Notes under the pieces: model-generated
What the model was told of the DNA's origin: nothing
Database searches by the model: none
What the model saw: only the letters and a program-made list of their open reading frames with translations
Program-made: the position numbers and the translations under genes
Source of the DNA: Cupriavidus nantongensis
GTDB lineage: Bacteria > Pseudomonadota > Gammaproteobacteria > Burkholderiales > Burkholderiaceae
Assembly: GCF_001598055.1 (NCBI RefSeq)
Contig: NZ_CP014845.1
Span: 1,178,001 to 1,242,000 of the forward strand
Direction: 5' to 3'
DNA length: 64,000 bases
In this document: positions 27,299-35,923 of the stretch, piece by piece
Layout of the letters: every line of letters begins with the position of its first letter
How positions within the stretch are numbered: position 1 is the first letter of the stretch

Positions 27299-27886
27299 TT
27301 AGCGGCACAGCTTGCGCAGCAGCTCCCCGGCGATGGTGCCGGGGCCGGCCACCTGGAAGGTGCCGGACTGCGGCGCGCCGATGGTGTAGAGCGATTCGCC
27401 GCGCGCAAAGCGCTTGCTGTAGAGCGTCTGCTCGACCACGGCAAACATCGACGTGGCACAGTTCAGCACCATGCGCTTGAGCGAAGAGCGAATCGGTTCG
27501 CCGCTGGCGGTGCGGATCACGCCCGACGGCGAATTGCGCATCACCACCACGCCAACCTGCGTGCCCTGCCGGCGCACCGCCGACTGATCGAAATAAGAAA
27601 TCACGCCATTGGCACCCATCAGCGGCAGCCAGCGCTGCGGGTCGGGCGCGCCGGGATCGGGCGCGGCAACCAGGCGGCAACCTTCCCTGGGAGTGGAGCG
27701 GAACACGGTGCCGGAGCCTGGAACCTGGCATTCGTAGAGGCCGGCGGCAGCGGCCGGCCGGGAGGCAGAGGCCGGTGCCACGTCGGTGGCCGGCATCGCG
27801 CCGTCATCGGCGTGCGCCTGCGGCAGGACCAGGCCGAACACGCAGCCGGCCAGCGCGGCTGCGTGTCGAATTATGCGGAACATCAT
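27299..27886 (-). CDS. Exported protein related to surface-adhesin E/DUF4124 type
   Basis: 195 aa; ATG (27884-27886) with AGGG at eight bases. Signal peptide FGLVLPQAHADD. The first mature part (GLYECQVPGSGTVFRSTPREGCRLV) is like a DUF4124 repeat. The second (GANGVISYFDQSAVRRQG, IRSSLKRMVLNCATSMFAVVEQTLYS, then GTIAGELLRKLC) resembles the H. influenzae adhesin-E-type domain found in many betaproteobacterial secreted proteins. Four Cys residues may form two disulfides. Assignment by recall of the pattern only; function unknown. Confidence 0.7.
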   Translation of the reverse strand: MMFRIIRHAAALAGCVFGLVLPQAHADDGAMPATDVAPASASRPAAAAGLYECQVPGSGTVFRSTPREGCRLVAAPDPGAPDPQRWLPLMGANGVISYFDQSAVRRQGTQVGVVVMRNSPSGVIRTASGEPIRSSLKRMVLNCATSMFAVVEQTLYSKRFARGESLYTIGAPQSGTFQVAGPGTIAGELLRKLCR

Positions 27887-27989
27887 GGAATTACCCTCAT
27901 GTAGACGGGAAAAAGCGATCCGCATTGTCGCACAGGATGCATGCATTGCGGCGCGCGGACACGCCGCGATCCATGCATCGCGGCGGCCT

Positions 27990-28697
27990 TCAGCCGTGCA
28001 GGCGCCGCCAGGCGACCAGGTCCTCGATGGTCAGCACCGGCAAGCGGTACATCTCGGCAAAGGCCAGCGCTTCCGCGCGCCGCGCCATGGTGCCATCCGG
28101 ATTCATCAGCTCGCACAGCACCGCGGCGGGCGACAGCCCCGCCATGCGCGCCAGGTCGACCGAACCTTCGGTATGGCCGCGGCGCTCGAGCACGCCGCCG
28201 TCGCGCGCCACCAGCGGGAACACATGGCCGGGGCTGACCACGGCATCGGCGCTCGCGTCCTCGGCAATCGCCGCGCGGATGGTAGTGATCCGGTCGGCCG
28301 CGCTGACCCCGGTGCTGACACCCTCGCGCGCCTCGATCGACACGGTGAAGGCGGTGCCGTACTGGCTGCGGTTGTGCTCGACCATCGGCCGCAGGCCCAG
28401 GCTGCGGACCTTGTCCGCTGGCAGGCACAGGCACACGATGCCGCTGCATTCGCGGATCATCATGGCCATGTTGGCCTGGGTCAGGCGCTCGGCGGCAAGG
28501 ATCAGGTCGGCCTCGTTCTCGCGGTCGTCGTCATCCAGCAGCACTACGGGGCGGCCTTCGCGCATGGCCTCCAGGGCCTGCTCGATGCGCAGCTCGAGCG
28601 CGCGCGGATCGGCGCCTGCGATCGTGGCGACCGCGGCAATGGGTTGGGCATCCGCGGACACCGCGGGGGCAATGGCTTCGGTGGAAAAGCTAGACAT
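27990..28697 (-). CDS. ribB: 3,4-dihydroxy-2-butanone 4-phosphate synthase
   Basis: 235 aa from ATG 28695-28697 with AGGAG upstream. Family motifs: [24 protein letters not shown] (with the acidic DDxDRENE metal-binding stretch), [17 protein letters not shown] and PGHVFPL with catalytic His, and [17 protein letters not shown]. It makes the four-carbon unit of riboflavin from ribulose 5-phosphate. The N-terminus is longer by about 20 residues than typical RibB. No GTP cyclohydrolase II domain is fused. Controlled by an FMN riboswitch in its leader. Confidence 0.95.
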   Translation of the reverse strand: MSSFSTEAIAPAVSADAQPIAAVATIAGADPRALELRIEQALEAMREGRPVVLLDDDDRENEADLILAAERLTQANMAMMIRECSGIVCLCLPADKVRSLGLRPMVEHNRSQYGTAFTVSIEAREGVSTGVSAADRITTIRAAIAEDASADAVVSPGHVFPLVARDGGVLERRGHTEGSVDLARMAGLSPAAVLCELMNPDGTMARRAEALAFAEMYRLPVLTIEDLVAWRRLHG

Positions 28698-28769
28698 GAA
28701 ACGCTCCTGTTCAGCATCAATGGGCGTTCCAGGGGAAGGGTCAACGGAACTGCAAGGCCCGCACGCCAT

Positions 28770-28819
28770 GCCGAGCGCACGCGCACGAACCGCCTCGCCC
28801 TGCGCGCGCACGGCTCGGC
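28770..28819 (-). promoter_or_regulatory. Hairpin in the ribB leader (candidate expression platform)
   Basis: GCCGAGC (28770-28776) and GCTCGGC (28813-28819) pair, extended by GCGCACGCG-type stem bases, between the riboswitch aptamer and the ribB start. It may be the structure that hides or exposes the translation start. Role inferred. Confidence 0.45.
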
Positions 28820-28867
28820 AGACCACGGACCAGGCAGGCGCCGGGCCACGCGGGCAAGCTCCGTTCA

Positions 28868-29018
28868 TCTTCTTTCATCCGGACTATGACCGTCGGCCCT
28901 GGCTTCTCACCAGGTCTGCTGACCTCGCACGGGAATGCGAGCGCTCGCGGGCTCGCCGGACACGCGCTGCGCGTCGCGGCATACCGCCGGTGGGGACTTT
29001 CACCCCGCCCTGAAGACG
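28868..29018 (-). promoter_or_regulatory. FMN riboswitch (RFN element) upstream of ribB
   Basis: Read on the minus strand: TCTTCAGGGCGGGGTGAAAG with TCCCCACCGGCGGTA, an internal variable arm, then GTCAGCAGACCTGGTGA, GCCAGGGCCGACGGTCA and TAGTCCGGATGAAAGAAGA. These are the conserved blocks of the six-stem RFN aptamer in order. It binds FMN and reduces ribB expression. The aptamer ends about 170 bases before the ribB ATG. Confidence 0.96.
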
Positions 29019-29227
29019 TAACGTAACCGGGCCGGCCAGACGGCCGGCACCGGCCCGCGCATGTTAGCACGATTGTCCCCGGTCACTGCCGGACACGCGC
29101 GGAGTCCGTATCCTCGAACGGCCCGCGCCGTGGCGCCGGCCACGTTCGGCCTCGGCAACGTGCCGTCCGGTGTACTACAAATAGGGTAAGGAGGCAGCGC
29201 CCGGGGGCTGCAAGCGGCGGTTTTCCC

Positions 29228-29902
29228 ATGGCCTGCCTGACAACAACGCAGCATCTTTTCCGCGTGCTTCCCATGCGCCGACCAGACCAAGAAGCCAGAC
29301 AAGACAGCCATGCGAGTTGCATTCCTTCCCTTTCAATCTTCTCCGCGGGGCGCTGGCGACGGCCGCGCCGCGCCGCCGTGGCGGCGTTGCTTGCGCTGGC
29401 CGGCTGCCTGAGCACAGCCGCGCGCGCGGCGCCTGCGATCCAGCTTGGCTACGGCTTCGACGACAGCCATCACGTGCAGAAGGCGGAGATCGCCATGCTG
29501 TGGGATTCCGGCCTGGCGTGGGGTAATCCGCAAGGATGGCAGGTCGACCTGCAATGGGAGGTCAACGTTGCGCGCTGGCTCAGCGACAGCAACAACAATC
29601 CTAACGATCTGTGGGAGTTCGGCGCATCGCCGGTGGCGCGGATCGCATGGTGGCGCCACAGCTGGGTGCCGTTCCTGGAACTGTCGGTGGGCGCGCGGCT
29701 GCTGAGCGGCACGCGCACCTCCGACGATCACGTGATCTCCAGCGCGTTCCAGTTCTCGGAATACGCGGGCCTTGGCGTGATGCTCGGCAAGGACCGCAAC
29801 TTTGCCGCGGGCTACCGCATCCAGCATCTGTCCAATGGCGGCATCAAGGAGCCCAATCCTGGCACCACCTTCCACGTCATCTACCTACGCTACCGCTTCT
29901 GA
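29228..29902 (+). CDS. pagL: Lipid A 3-O-deacylase (PagL family)
   Basis: 224 aa from ATG 29228; an ATG at 29273 would give 209 aa, and neither has a clear ribosome binding site. A signal peptide (RRPRRAAVAALLALAGCLSTAARAAP) precedes a small eight-stranded outer-membrane barrel. The catalytic region reads YRIQHLSNGGIKEPNPG, with the His-Ser pair of PagL, and the chain ends with an aromatic residue (YLRYRF). It removes the 3-O acyl chain of lipid A in the outer membrane, changing LPS immunogenicity and permeability. Its last 26 bases overlap the end of the convergent XRE gene. Confidence 0.92.
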   Translation: MACLTTTQHLFRVLPMRRPDQEARQDSHASCIPSLSIFSAGRWRRPRRAAVAALLALAGCLSTAARAAPAIQLGYGFDDSHHVQKAEIAMLWDSGLAWGNPQGWQVDLQWEVNVARWLSDSNNNPNDLWEFGASPVARIAWWRHSWVPFLELSVGARLLSGTRTSDDHVISSAFQFSEYAGLGVMLGKDRNFAAGYRIQHLSNGGIKEPNPGTTFHVIYLRYRF

Positions 29903-30770
29903 CGGGCAGGTCATGCGCCCCGCCCTGTGTTTCAAACAGGATGCGCGTGGCGTCGTCGGCCGGGAAGAAGCATTCGATGCGCAGTTCCTGCAGCGTGACG
30001 TCCTGCGGAATGCCGAGCGTGGTCAGCGTCGAGAACAACGACGCTCGGAACGCCCCCGCATGCAGCACCACCGGCAACAACGGCGGCGGCGGGCCGTCGC
30101 TGCCGTCGTCCTCGGGCAGCAGCACGCCGCCCGGGCCCACCATGTCCGGATGCCAGTCGGCGATGCGTGCGAACAGCGCGCGCGCGGTCTGGTCGTGCGC
30201 CTGCACCTGCAGCTCCTGCCAGACGCGCCGCAACAGGTAGCGGCCGACCTGGCGCGCGTTCTCGATCACCGGCCACAGGCCGTCGGGGTCGAACACCGTC
30301 AGCATCAGGTTGATCCGGTGTGGATCGCCGTCAAGCGATGCCGGCGGGCGGCCGCCGAGCAAGGTGTCGAACATGCGCCGGTAGGCGGCATTGGCATCGA
30401 CCAGGTTCCAGAAGCGGTCCAGCACCACGGCCGGGTACGGCTCCTGCTTGGCCAGGATCAGGGCGATGGCCTGCTGCACCATTTGCAACGGCGGCGCAGT
30501 CAGCGCGTGTTCGCTGTAAGCGGGGGCGAAGCCGCTGGCGAGCAGCAGCCGGTTGCGCTGGCGCAGCGGCACGCCCAGGCGCTCGGCCAGCGCCAGCACC
30601 ATCTCGCGGCTGGGACGGGCGCGCCCGGACTCGAGGAAGGATATGTGGCGCTGCGAGACCCCGGCTGCCAGCGACAGCGCCAGCTGGCTGTAGCCGCGCT
30701 TGCCGCGCCAGTAGCGCAATAGTCCGGGGAAGTCGAGGGTGGCCTCGGAGGCAGGGGTCAGCGTTTCCAT
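29877..30770 (-). CDS. XRE-family regulator with MmyB-like ligand domain
   Basis: 297 aa. An N-terminal helix-turn-helix (GYSQLALSLAAGVSQRHISFLESGRARPS, about 26-54) is followed by the MmyB-type domain: NRLLLASGFAPAYSE, DRFWNLVDANAAYRRMF, and a C-terminal sensor ending VTLQELRIECFFPADDATRILFE. Members are often next to an SDR or oxidoreductase that they control, but here the neighbour pagL converges. The signal is unknown; fatty-acid binding has been proposed for the domain. Confidence 0.9.
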   Translation of the reverse strand: METLTPASEATLDFPGLLRYWRGKRGYSQLALSLAAGVSQRHISFLESGRARPSREMVLALAERLGVPLRQRNRLLLASGFAPAYSEHALTAPPLQMVQQAIALILAKQEPYPAVVLDRFWNLVDANAAYRRMFDTLLGGRPPASLDGDPHRINLMLTVFDPDGLWPVIENARQVGRYLLRRVWQELQVQAHDQTARALFARIADWHPDMVGPGGVLLPEDDGSDGPPPPLLPVVLHAGAFRASLFSTLTTLGIPQDVTLQELRIECFFPADDATRILFETQGGAHDLPVRSGSVGR

Positions 30771-30963
30771 GCGAGCTATTACAGCATGGCGGCGGCCTCG
30801 CCGCGAATACCTGGCAGGTAATCGCAGCCATCCAGAAACGTAGCCGATGGCCGGAAACCCGCCACCGTTTGCGGCGGGCGCATCACAGTGGCGATGTCGT
30901 GTAACAGGCGAATGGTATGCTTGATCTTTTCAGACACCCGGCGCGCAGAGGGCGCGCACCCTG

Positions 30964-32277
30964 ATGGAAATTGCCATATTACTGGCGCTGATCCTGCTGA
31001 ACGGCCTGTTTGCGATGTCCGAGATTGCACTCGTAACAGCCCGCAAGGCACGCCTGCAACGCCAGATCGAGAACGGCGACCGCGGCGCCATTGCCGCGGC
31101 GAAGCTGGGCGAGGATCCGACCCGCTTCCTCTCGACCGTGCAGATCGGTATCACCTCGATCGGCGTGCTCAACGGCGTGGTCGGCGAATCGACGCTGGCG
31201 CAGCCGCTGGGACTGTGGCTGCAAGGTTTCGGCATCTCCGAGACCACCGCCGGCTATGTCGCCACCGCGATCGTGGTGGCCGGCCTGACCTATTTTTCCA
31301 TCGTGCTGGGCGAACTGGTGCCCAAGCGCCTGGGCCAGATGGCGCCCGAGGCCATCGCGCGGCTGGTGGCGCGCCCGATCGGCTGGCTGGCCGTGGCCTC
31401 GACGCCCTTCGTCAAGCTGCTGTCGAGCTCCACGCGGCTGGTGCTGCGGCTGCTCGGCACCCAGGTCGACCGCGGCCCCGGCGTGACCGAGGAGGAAATC
31501 CATGCCCTTCTGGTCGAAGGCTCCGAAGCCGGCGTGATCGAGCAGCATGAGCACACCATGGTGCGCAACGTGTTCCGGCTCGATGACCGCCAGCTGGCGT
31601 CCCTGATGGTGCCCCGCGGCGACGTGGTCTACCTGGACGTGGAAGCCACGCTGGACGAGAACCTGCGCCGCATCGAGGAATCCGACCATTCGCGCTTCCC
31701 GGTGGTGCGTGGCGGCATGCACGACATCATCGGCGTGGTCAGCGCGCGCCAGTTGCTGGCGCGCCGGCTGCGCGGCGAGGAAGCCGACCTGCAGGCAGCG
31801 GTGCAGCCCGCGGTGTTCGTGCCCGAAAGCGTGACCGGCATGGAGTTGCTGGAAAACTTCCGCGCCTCGGGCGGGCAGATCGCCTTTGTCATCGACGAGT
31901 ACGGCGAGGTGCTGGGCCTGGTGACGCTGCAGGACCTGATCGAGGCCATCACCGGCGAATTCAAGGCCGAGGCCGCCGGCGAGCAATGGGCAGTCCAGCG
32001 CGATGACGGCTCGTGGCTGCTCGATGGCCTGATCCCGATCCCCGAGCTGAAAGACCGCATCGGCCTGCGCCAGGTGCCCGAGGAGGAAAAGGAGCGCTAC
32101 CACACGCTGTCCGGCATGCTGCTGTTGCTGCTGGGGCGCCTGCCCCAGATTGCCGACACGGTGCAATGGGGCGACTGGCGCTTCGAGATCGTCGACATGG
32201 ACGGCAAGCGCATCGACAAGGTGCTGGCCGAGCGCCTGCCGCCGCAGGACGGGCCCGAGGAAGAAACCACGGGCTGA
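30964..32277 (+). CDS. CorC/HlyC-family membrane protein with CBS pair
   Basis: 437 aa. Three or four N-terminal membrane helices of the CNNM/DUF21 domain (about 1-180, with GELVPKRLGQMAPEAIARLVARP), two CBS modules (about 210-335; VPRGDVVYLDVEATLDENLRRIEESDHSRFPVVRGGMHDIIGVV, then IAFVIDEYGEVLGLVTLQDLIEAITGEF), and a C-terminal CorC_HlyC domain. Related proteins handle magnesium/cobalt efflux; the old name hemolysin is misleading. Divergent from the XRE gene, single-gene unit. Confidence 0.93.
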   Translation: MEIAILLALILLNGLFAMSEIALVTARKARLQRQIENGDRGAIAAAKLGEDPTRFLSTVQIGITSIGVLNGVVGESTLAQPLGLWLQGFGISETTAGYVATAIVVAGLTYFSIVLGELVPKRLGQMAPEAIARLVARPIGWLAVASTPFVKLLSSSTRLVLRLLGTQVDRGPGVTEEEIHALLVEGSEAGVIEQHEHTMVRNVFRLDDRQLASLMVPRGDVVYLDVEATLDENLRRIEESDHSRFPVVRGGMHDIIGVVSARQLLARRLRGEEADLQAAVQPAVFVPESVTGMELLENFRASGGQIAFVIDEYGEVLGLVTLQDLIEAITGEFKAEAAGEQWAVQRDDGSWLLDGLIPIPELKDRIGLRQVPEEEKERYHTLSGMLLLLLGRLPQIADTVQWGDWRFEIVDMDGKRIDKVLAERLPPQDGPEEETTG

Positions 32278-32590
32278 GGACCGAGGTCGGAATCACCCGT
32301 AATCACCATTACGCCGCGGCGTCAATCGCATCTTCCCTGGATCGATGGCGCCGCATTGATCCAAATCAAATGCAGGTTGCCGCCAAATCACTTTGGCGCA
32401 ATCGGCAACCTCCCTCCCCCTGCCCTTCGCTTATGATCGGGCTTCGCGGCCCGCAAGCGGCCGCGGCACGCATGGCTCATCGGGGCGACCACTGCGACCG
32501 CAGCGCGCCGGCGGCCTGCCGAAGAACCATTTCAGACACGGGGAGACGCGTGCGCCGCCAGCCATGGCCTGGCGGCCCGCAACATCATGC
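32278..32590 (+). other. Upstream region of the degenerate GGDEF-EAL gene
   Basis: 313 bases after the corC-like gene. It carries an FNR-type box (separate entry) and TATGAT at 32432-32437, a possible -10 box. No terminator hairpin was recognised after the corC-like stop. Confidence 0.45.
32356..32369 (+). promoter_or_regulatory. FNR/Anr-type binding site
   Basis: TTGAT-CCAA-ATCAA matches the FNR consensus half-sites TTGAT and ATCAA with the exact four-base spacer. It lies about 80 bases before the TATGAT candidate -10 box's start point, a distance allowed for class I activation, upstream of the degenerate GGDEF-EAL gene. Confidence 0.65.
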
Positions 32591-33916
32591 ATGGATCCTG
32601 ATGCCGACGACCTCGTCGACAGCGCTGCCGGCGGCGCCAGCAGCGGCAATGGCGCGATGCAACCGTCCGTGCTGGTACGCGCGCTGAGCGCGCGCCGCGC
32701 CCAGGCCGGTCCGCCGGCGGCGATCCTGGCGATCCGCCTGGACCGCTTCGCCAACGCTTGTGACACCCTCGGGACTGGCCGCGCTGCCCGGCTGCGTGGC
32801 ATCGTGCAGGCGCGCATTGCCTGCCTGCTGCCGCCGGGCGCGTTCATGCACTGGATGGCCGCGGCCGACCTGGTGATCGTCACCGCGCTGCCCGCGGGCG
32901 TGCCGGACCCTGGCCAGGTGGCCAGCCGCGTGGCCGACGACCTGTCCCGGCCGTTCGCCGTGGACGGCTTCGAGCTGCACCTGTCGTGCAGCATCGGCGT
33001 GGCCACCGACCATGCCGACATCCCGGCCGAGCGCAGCCTGCAGCAGGCGTTCGACGCCATGCTGCGGGTCAACCGCCAGGGCGGCGCCGGCCTGGCACGC
33101 GCCGACAAGCGGCTGTCTCCGCCCGCGGCCCCGTTGCTGGCGGCGCTGCCCGACGCACTCGAGCGCGGCGAGCTGAGCCTGCAGCTGCAGCCACGCGCCG
33201 ACCTTGCCGGCGCCGCCGTCAGCGGCTATACGGTGCGGCTGCGCTGGCAGCATCCGGTGCTTGGACGCGTGGCGCCGCAGGACTTCCTGCCCGCCGTCGA
33301 AGCGCTCGGGCTGGTCGGCCGCATCGGCAACTGGCTGCTCGAGAGCGTGCTGCCGCTGATCCGCGCCGCCGAGACCCTTGCCCCGCTGCAGTTCACCCTG
33401 CTGGCCCCGAGCGCGCAGCTGCATCGCCCGCAAATGGTGGAAGCTTTGGCGCAGGCGCTCGACGCGGGCGGCATCGTGCCGCAGAACCTGTGCATCGAGC
33501 TGCCGGCCAGCACCGTACCGACCGACGCCGACCTGATCGACCGCTTTGCCGCGCTGCGCCGGCGCGGGCTGCAGCTGGCGCTGGGCGATTTCGACGACAG
33601 CCCGGCCTGCCGCGACGCGCTGGCGGCGCTGCGTCCGGACGCGGTCACGCTGGACGCAAGGGGTCTCGGCCATGCCCGCGAGGCCAGCCGCAGTGCCGAC
33701 AGCCTGCGCGAAGCCTGCCGCGCGGCGCGGCGGACCGGCACCTCGGTCTGCGCCAAGGGCATCGAAACCCGCCAGCAGCTGGAAGCGGTGCGTGGCTGGG
33801 GCTGCCACAGCGTGCAGGGCTACCTGCTGGCGCAGCCGTTCCCGGCCGTCTGGCTCATGCAGACCCATGCGGCGATCCAGCAGCGCGCCCGCACCTTGCT
33901 GGCGCCGCCGGCCTGA
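32591..33916 (+). CDS. Degenerate GGDEF-EAL protein (probable c-di-GMP-independent regulator)
   Basis: 441 aa from ATG 32591; an ATG at 32564 is also in frame and no ribosome binding site decides between them. The first half keeps the GGDEF fold (AILAIRLDRFANACDTLG, LHLSCSIGVATDHAD) but has no GGDEF motif. The second half keeps the EAL frame but its catalytic points are lost: EAL reads TVR in SGYTVRLRWQHP, the VELTE-type strand reads IELPAS, DDFGTG reads GDFDDS, the KID position reads LDAR, and AEGxE reads AKGIE. It should neither make nor cut c-di-GMP and may bind it or a partner protein. Cytoplasmic. Confidence 0.8.
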   Translation: MDPDADDLVDSAAGGASSGNGAMQPSVLVRALSARRAQAGPPAAILAIRLDRFANACDTLGTGRAARLRGIVQARIACLLPPGAFMHWMAAADLVIVTALPAGVPDPGQVASRVADDLSRPFAVDGFELHLSCSIGVATDHADIPAERSLQQAFDAMLRVNRQGGAGLARADKRLSPPAAPLLAALPDALERGELSLQLQPRADLAGAAVSGYTVRLRWQHPVLGRVAPQDFLPAVEALGLVGRIGNWLLESVLPLIRAAETLAPLQFTLLAPSAQLHRPQMVEALAQALDAGGIVPQNLCIELPASTVPTDADLIDRFAALRRRGLQLALGDFDDSPACRDALAALRPDAVTLDARGLGHAREASRSADSLREACRAARRTGTSVCAKGIETRQQLEAVRGWGCHSVQGYLLAQPFPAVWLMQTHAAIQQRARTLLAPPA

Positions 33917-33993
33917 CCAGCAGGCCCCGCAGGTGGGGTTGCACGATTTACAAATTGCGACATACCGGCTATCAAAGCCGCGCGCAGCAGCGG

Positions 33994-34038
33994 TAAAATC
34001 TGCGTCAATTCCAAAACTCGGAGAATCGCTCGATTCTC
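33994..34038 (+). promoter_or_regulatory. Promoter and palindrome before the entericidin-like gene
   Basis: TAAAAT (33994-33999) is a fair -10 box with only a poor -35 (ATCAAA) 17 bases upstream. Just after it, GAGAATCG-CT-CGATTCTC (34021-34038) is a perfect inverted repeat in the likely 5' leader, either an operator or a leader hairpin. The ribosome binding site AAAGGAG follows. Confidence 0.5.
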
Positions 34039-34061
34039 GACCCTATCGAAAGGAGCCCGGC

Positions 34062-34193
34062 GTGAAGAAAGGTTGGATCTGGTGCGTTTTGTTTGCCACT
34101 CTGTTGGCCGGTTGCAACACGATGGCGGGGCTCGGCCAGGACATTCAGCGCGGCGGCCAGAAGCTGGAAAGCTCGGCAGAACGCCACAAGTAA
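34062..34193 (+). CDS. Entericidin-like small lipoprotein
   Basis: 43 aa from GTG 34062 with AAAGGAG seven bases upstream. MKKGWIWCVLFATLLAGCN is a lipoprotein signal with lipobox LAGC. The mature 26 residues NTMAGLGQDIQRGGQKLESS match the EcnA/EcnB pattern (C-NT-x-G-x-G-x-D-I-x-x-G). Entericidins are small membrane lipoproteins with a reported antidote/bacteriolytic role under stress. Short leader with an inverted repeat, then a strong terminator: a single-gene transcript. Confidence 0.88.
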   Translation: MKKGWIWCVLFATLLAGCNTMAGLGQDIQRGGQKLESSAERHK

Positions 34194-34214
34194 GCCGGCC
34201 AGGGCTGCCTGGAC

Positions 34215-34250
34215 AGCAAAACGGCACGCCCGATGGCGTGCCGTTTTGCT
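34215..34250. terminator. Bidirectional terminator between entericidin gene and eda
   Basis: Perfect 16-bp arms (34215-34230 and 34235-34250) with loop CGAT and A/T-rich outer ends; it serves both convergent genes. Confidence 0.88.
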
Positions 34251-34278
34251 TTGCAGTGTTGCTTTGCTGCGCGCCGGC

Positions 34279-34923
34279 TCAGGGCTTGCCGCGCAGAGCC
34301 CGGGCCTGCTCGGCCAGTGCGCGGATGCGGCCCCAGTCGCCCCCGGCGACGGCATCCTTGGGCACCACCCACGACCCGCCCACGCACACCACATTGGGCA
34401 GCGCCAGGTACGACGGCGCCAGCGCGGCATCGATGCCGCCGGTCGGGCAGAAACGCAGCTGCGGCAGCGGCCCGCCCAGCGACTTCAGCATCGGCACCCC
34501 GCCAGCGGCCTGCGCCGGAAAGAACTTGAGGAAAGTGAAGCCGGCTTCCAGCGCCGCCATGGCCTCGCTGGCGGTGGCGACGCCCGGCAGCAGCGAGATT
34601 CCCGCGCCGCGCGCGCCCGCGGCCAGCGTCGGCGTCAGGCCGGGCGAGACCGCAAACTGGGCGCCCGCATCGCGCACCGCATGCAGTTGCTCCACGCTCA
34701 GCACCGTGCCGGCGCCGACGCAGGCTTGCGGCAGCGCCGCGGCGACGGCACGGATCGCTTCCAGCGCCACCGGCGTGCGCAGCGTGATCTCCAGCAGCGG
34801 CAGGCCACCGGTCACCAGCGCCTCGCTGACATGCAGGGCCTCGTCGACCGATTGGAATTCCAGCACCGGGATCACCGGCACGTCGGCAAGGCGTTGAAGC
34901 AGCGGGGAAGTCTGGTTTGACAT
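34279..34923 (-). CDS. eda: 2-keto-3-deoxy-6-phosphogluconate aldolase
   Basis: 214 aa class I aldolase: the general base Glu is in LLEITLRTP, the Schiff-base Lys in FTFLKFFPAQAAGG, and PTGGID is the phosphate-binding region. It splits KDPG into pyruvate and glyceraldehyde 3-phosphate. It is the last gene of a leftward transcript after the PLP enzyme and kdgK (51 bases from kdgK). That gives a dedicated lower branch for a KDG-producing pathway rather than a general Entner-Doudoroff context, since no edd is nearby. Confidence 0.95.
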   Translation of the reverse strand: MSNQTSPLLQRLADVPVIPVLEFQSVDEALHVSEALVTGGLPLLEITLRTPVALEAIRAVAAALPQACVGAGTVLSVEQLHAVRDAGAQFAVSPGLTPTLAAGARGAGISLLPGVATASEAMAALEAGFTFLKFFPAQAAGGVPMLKSLGGPLPQLRFCPTGGIDAALAPSYLALPNVVCVGGSWVVPKDAVAGGDWGRIRALAEQARALRGKP

Positions 34924-34974
34924 GGCGATCTCGCGGTATATGGGTTCAGGAAAGCATCAGGTTCGGGCAGCGGC

Positions 34975-35910
34975 TCAGGCGATCACCGATACCGACTGCG
35001 CCAGCCGCGCCAGCACGGTCTGCGCATCGGGAATCGGCGCCACCGCGCCATAGCCGGTGGTCGACAGCGCTGCCGCCACGTTGGCATAGCGCGCGGCCTC
35101 GAACGGATCGGCACCCGCCGCCAGCCGCGCGACGAAGCTGCCGCCGAAGCAGTCGCCCGCGCCGGTGGCGTCGACCGGCTTGACCGGATAGGCCGGCACC
35201 AGGCTGCGGGACTCGGGCGTGGCGATGTACGAGCCCTCTTCGCCGAGCTTCAGCGCGACCAGGCCGATGCCGCAGCCGAGCAGGTAGTCGGCGATGGCGT
35301 CGCGGTCGTCCAGCCCGGTCAGCACGGTGATGTCGTCCCAGCTGGGCAGGCATACGTCGGTCATCCGGAACGCTTCGCGCATGATGCCGCGCGCGCGCGC
35401 CAGCGACCACAGGCGCAGCCGCAGGTTGGTGTCCAGCGTGACCCTGGTACCGGCCTTGCGCGCGTGCTCCATCGCCTCCAGGCCGGCATCGCAGGCGCTG
35501 GTGCTGATGGCGAGGCTGATGCCGGACAGATGCAGGTAGCGCGCCGCGGCGATGGCGCCGAGCGGCAGCTGTTCATGCTGGTAGCGGCTCGCGGCCGAAC
35601 CTTCGCGCAGGTAGTCGAAGCGGTGGCCGTGGCTGTCGTGCGAGACAAAGTAGACGCCGGTGGGAGCGCTGGCGTCGACATGCACATGCCGCGTGTCGAC
35701 CCGTTCCTGCGTCCACAGTGCGCGCAGCCGCTCGCCGAAGGTATCGGCCCCGACCGCGCAGATATAGCCGGTGCTCGCGCCCTGGCGCGCAGCGGCAATG
35801 CAGAAGTTGGAGGTATCGCCGCCAAAGCCCTGCAGGTAGCGCGACGGATCGTCCGGCTGCTGGTTGAATTCAACCAGCGGCTCGCCATAGGCCAGGATAT
35901 CGATGCTCAT
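34975..35910 (-). CDS. kdgK: 2-keto-3-deoxygluconate kinase (PfkB family)
   Basis: 311 aa. PfkB ribokinase motifs: substrate-side GEPLVEFNQ and FGGDTSNFCIAAARQGAST at the N-terminus, and catalytic KPVDATGAGDCFGGSF near residue 250 with the Asp base. The opening and the YLREGSAASRY region are typical for KDG kinases, which phosphorylate KDG to KDPG. Only 13 bases separate it from the upstream PLP enzyme and 51 from eda, so the three are one operon. Specificity for KDG is inferred from the neighbours. Confidence 0.9.
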   Translation of the reverse strand: MSIDILAYGEPLVEFNQQPDDPSRYLQGFGGDTSNFCIAAARQGASTGYICAVGADTFGERLRALWTQERVDTRHVHVDASAPTGVYFVSHDSHGHRFDYLREGSAASRYQHEQLPLGAIAAARYLHLSGISLAISTSACDAGLEAMEHARKAGTRVTLDTNLRLRLWSLARARGIMREAFRMTDVCLPSWDDITVLTGLDDRDAIADYLLGCGIGLVALKLGEEGSYIATPESRSLVPAYPVKPVDATGAGDCFGGSFVARLAAGADPFEAARYANVAAALSTTGYGAVAPIPDAQTVLARLAQSVSVIA

Positions 35911-35923
35911 GGGGCGGCTTGCC

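Noticed and set aside
28698..28868. RibB starting inside the riboswitch
   Set aside because: Kept only as a finding. The ATG at 28697 has AGGAG and family-typical length, so it is the preferred start.
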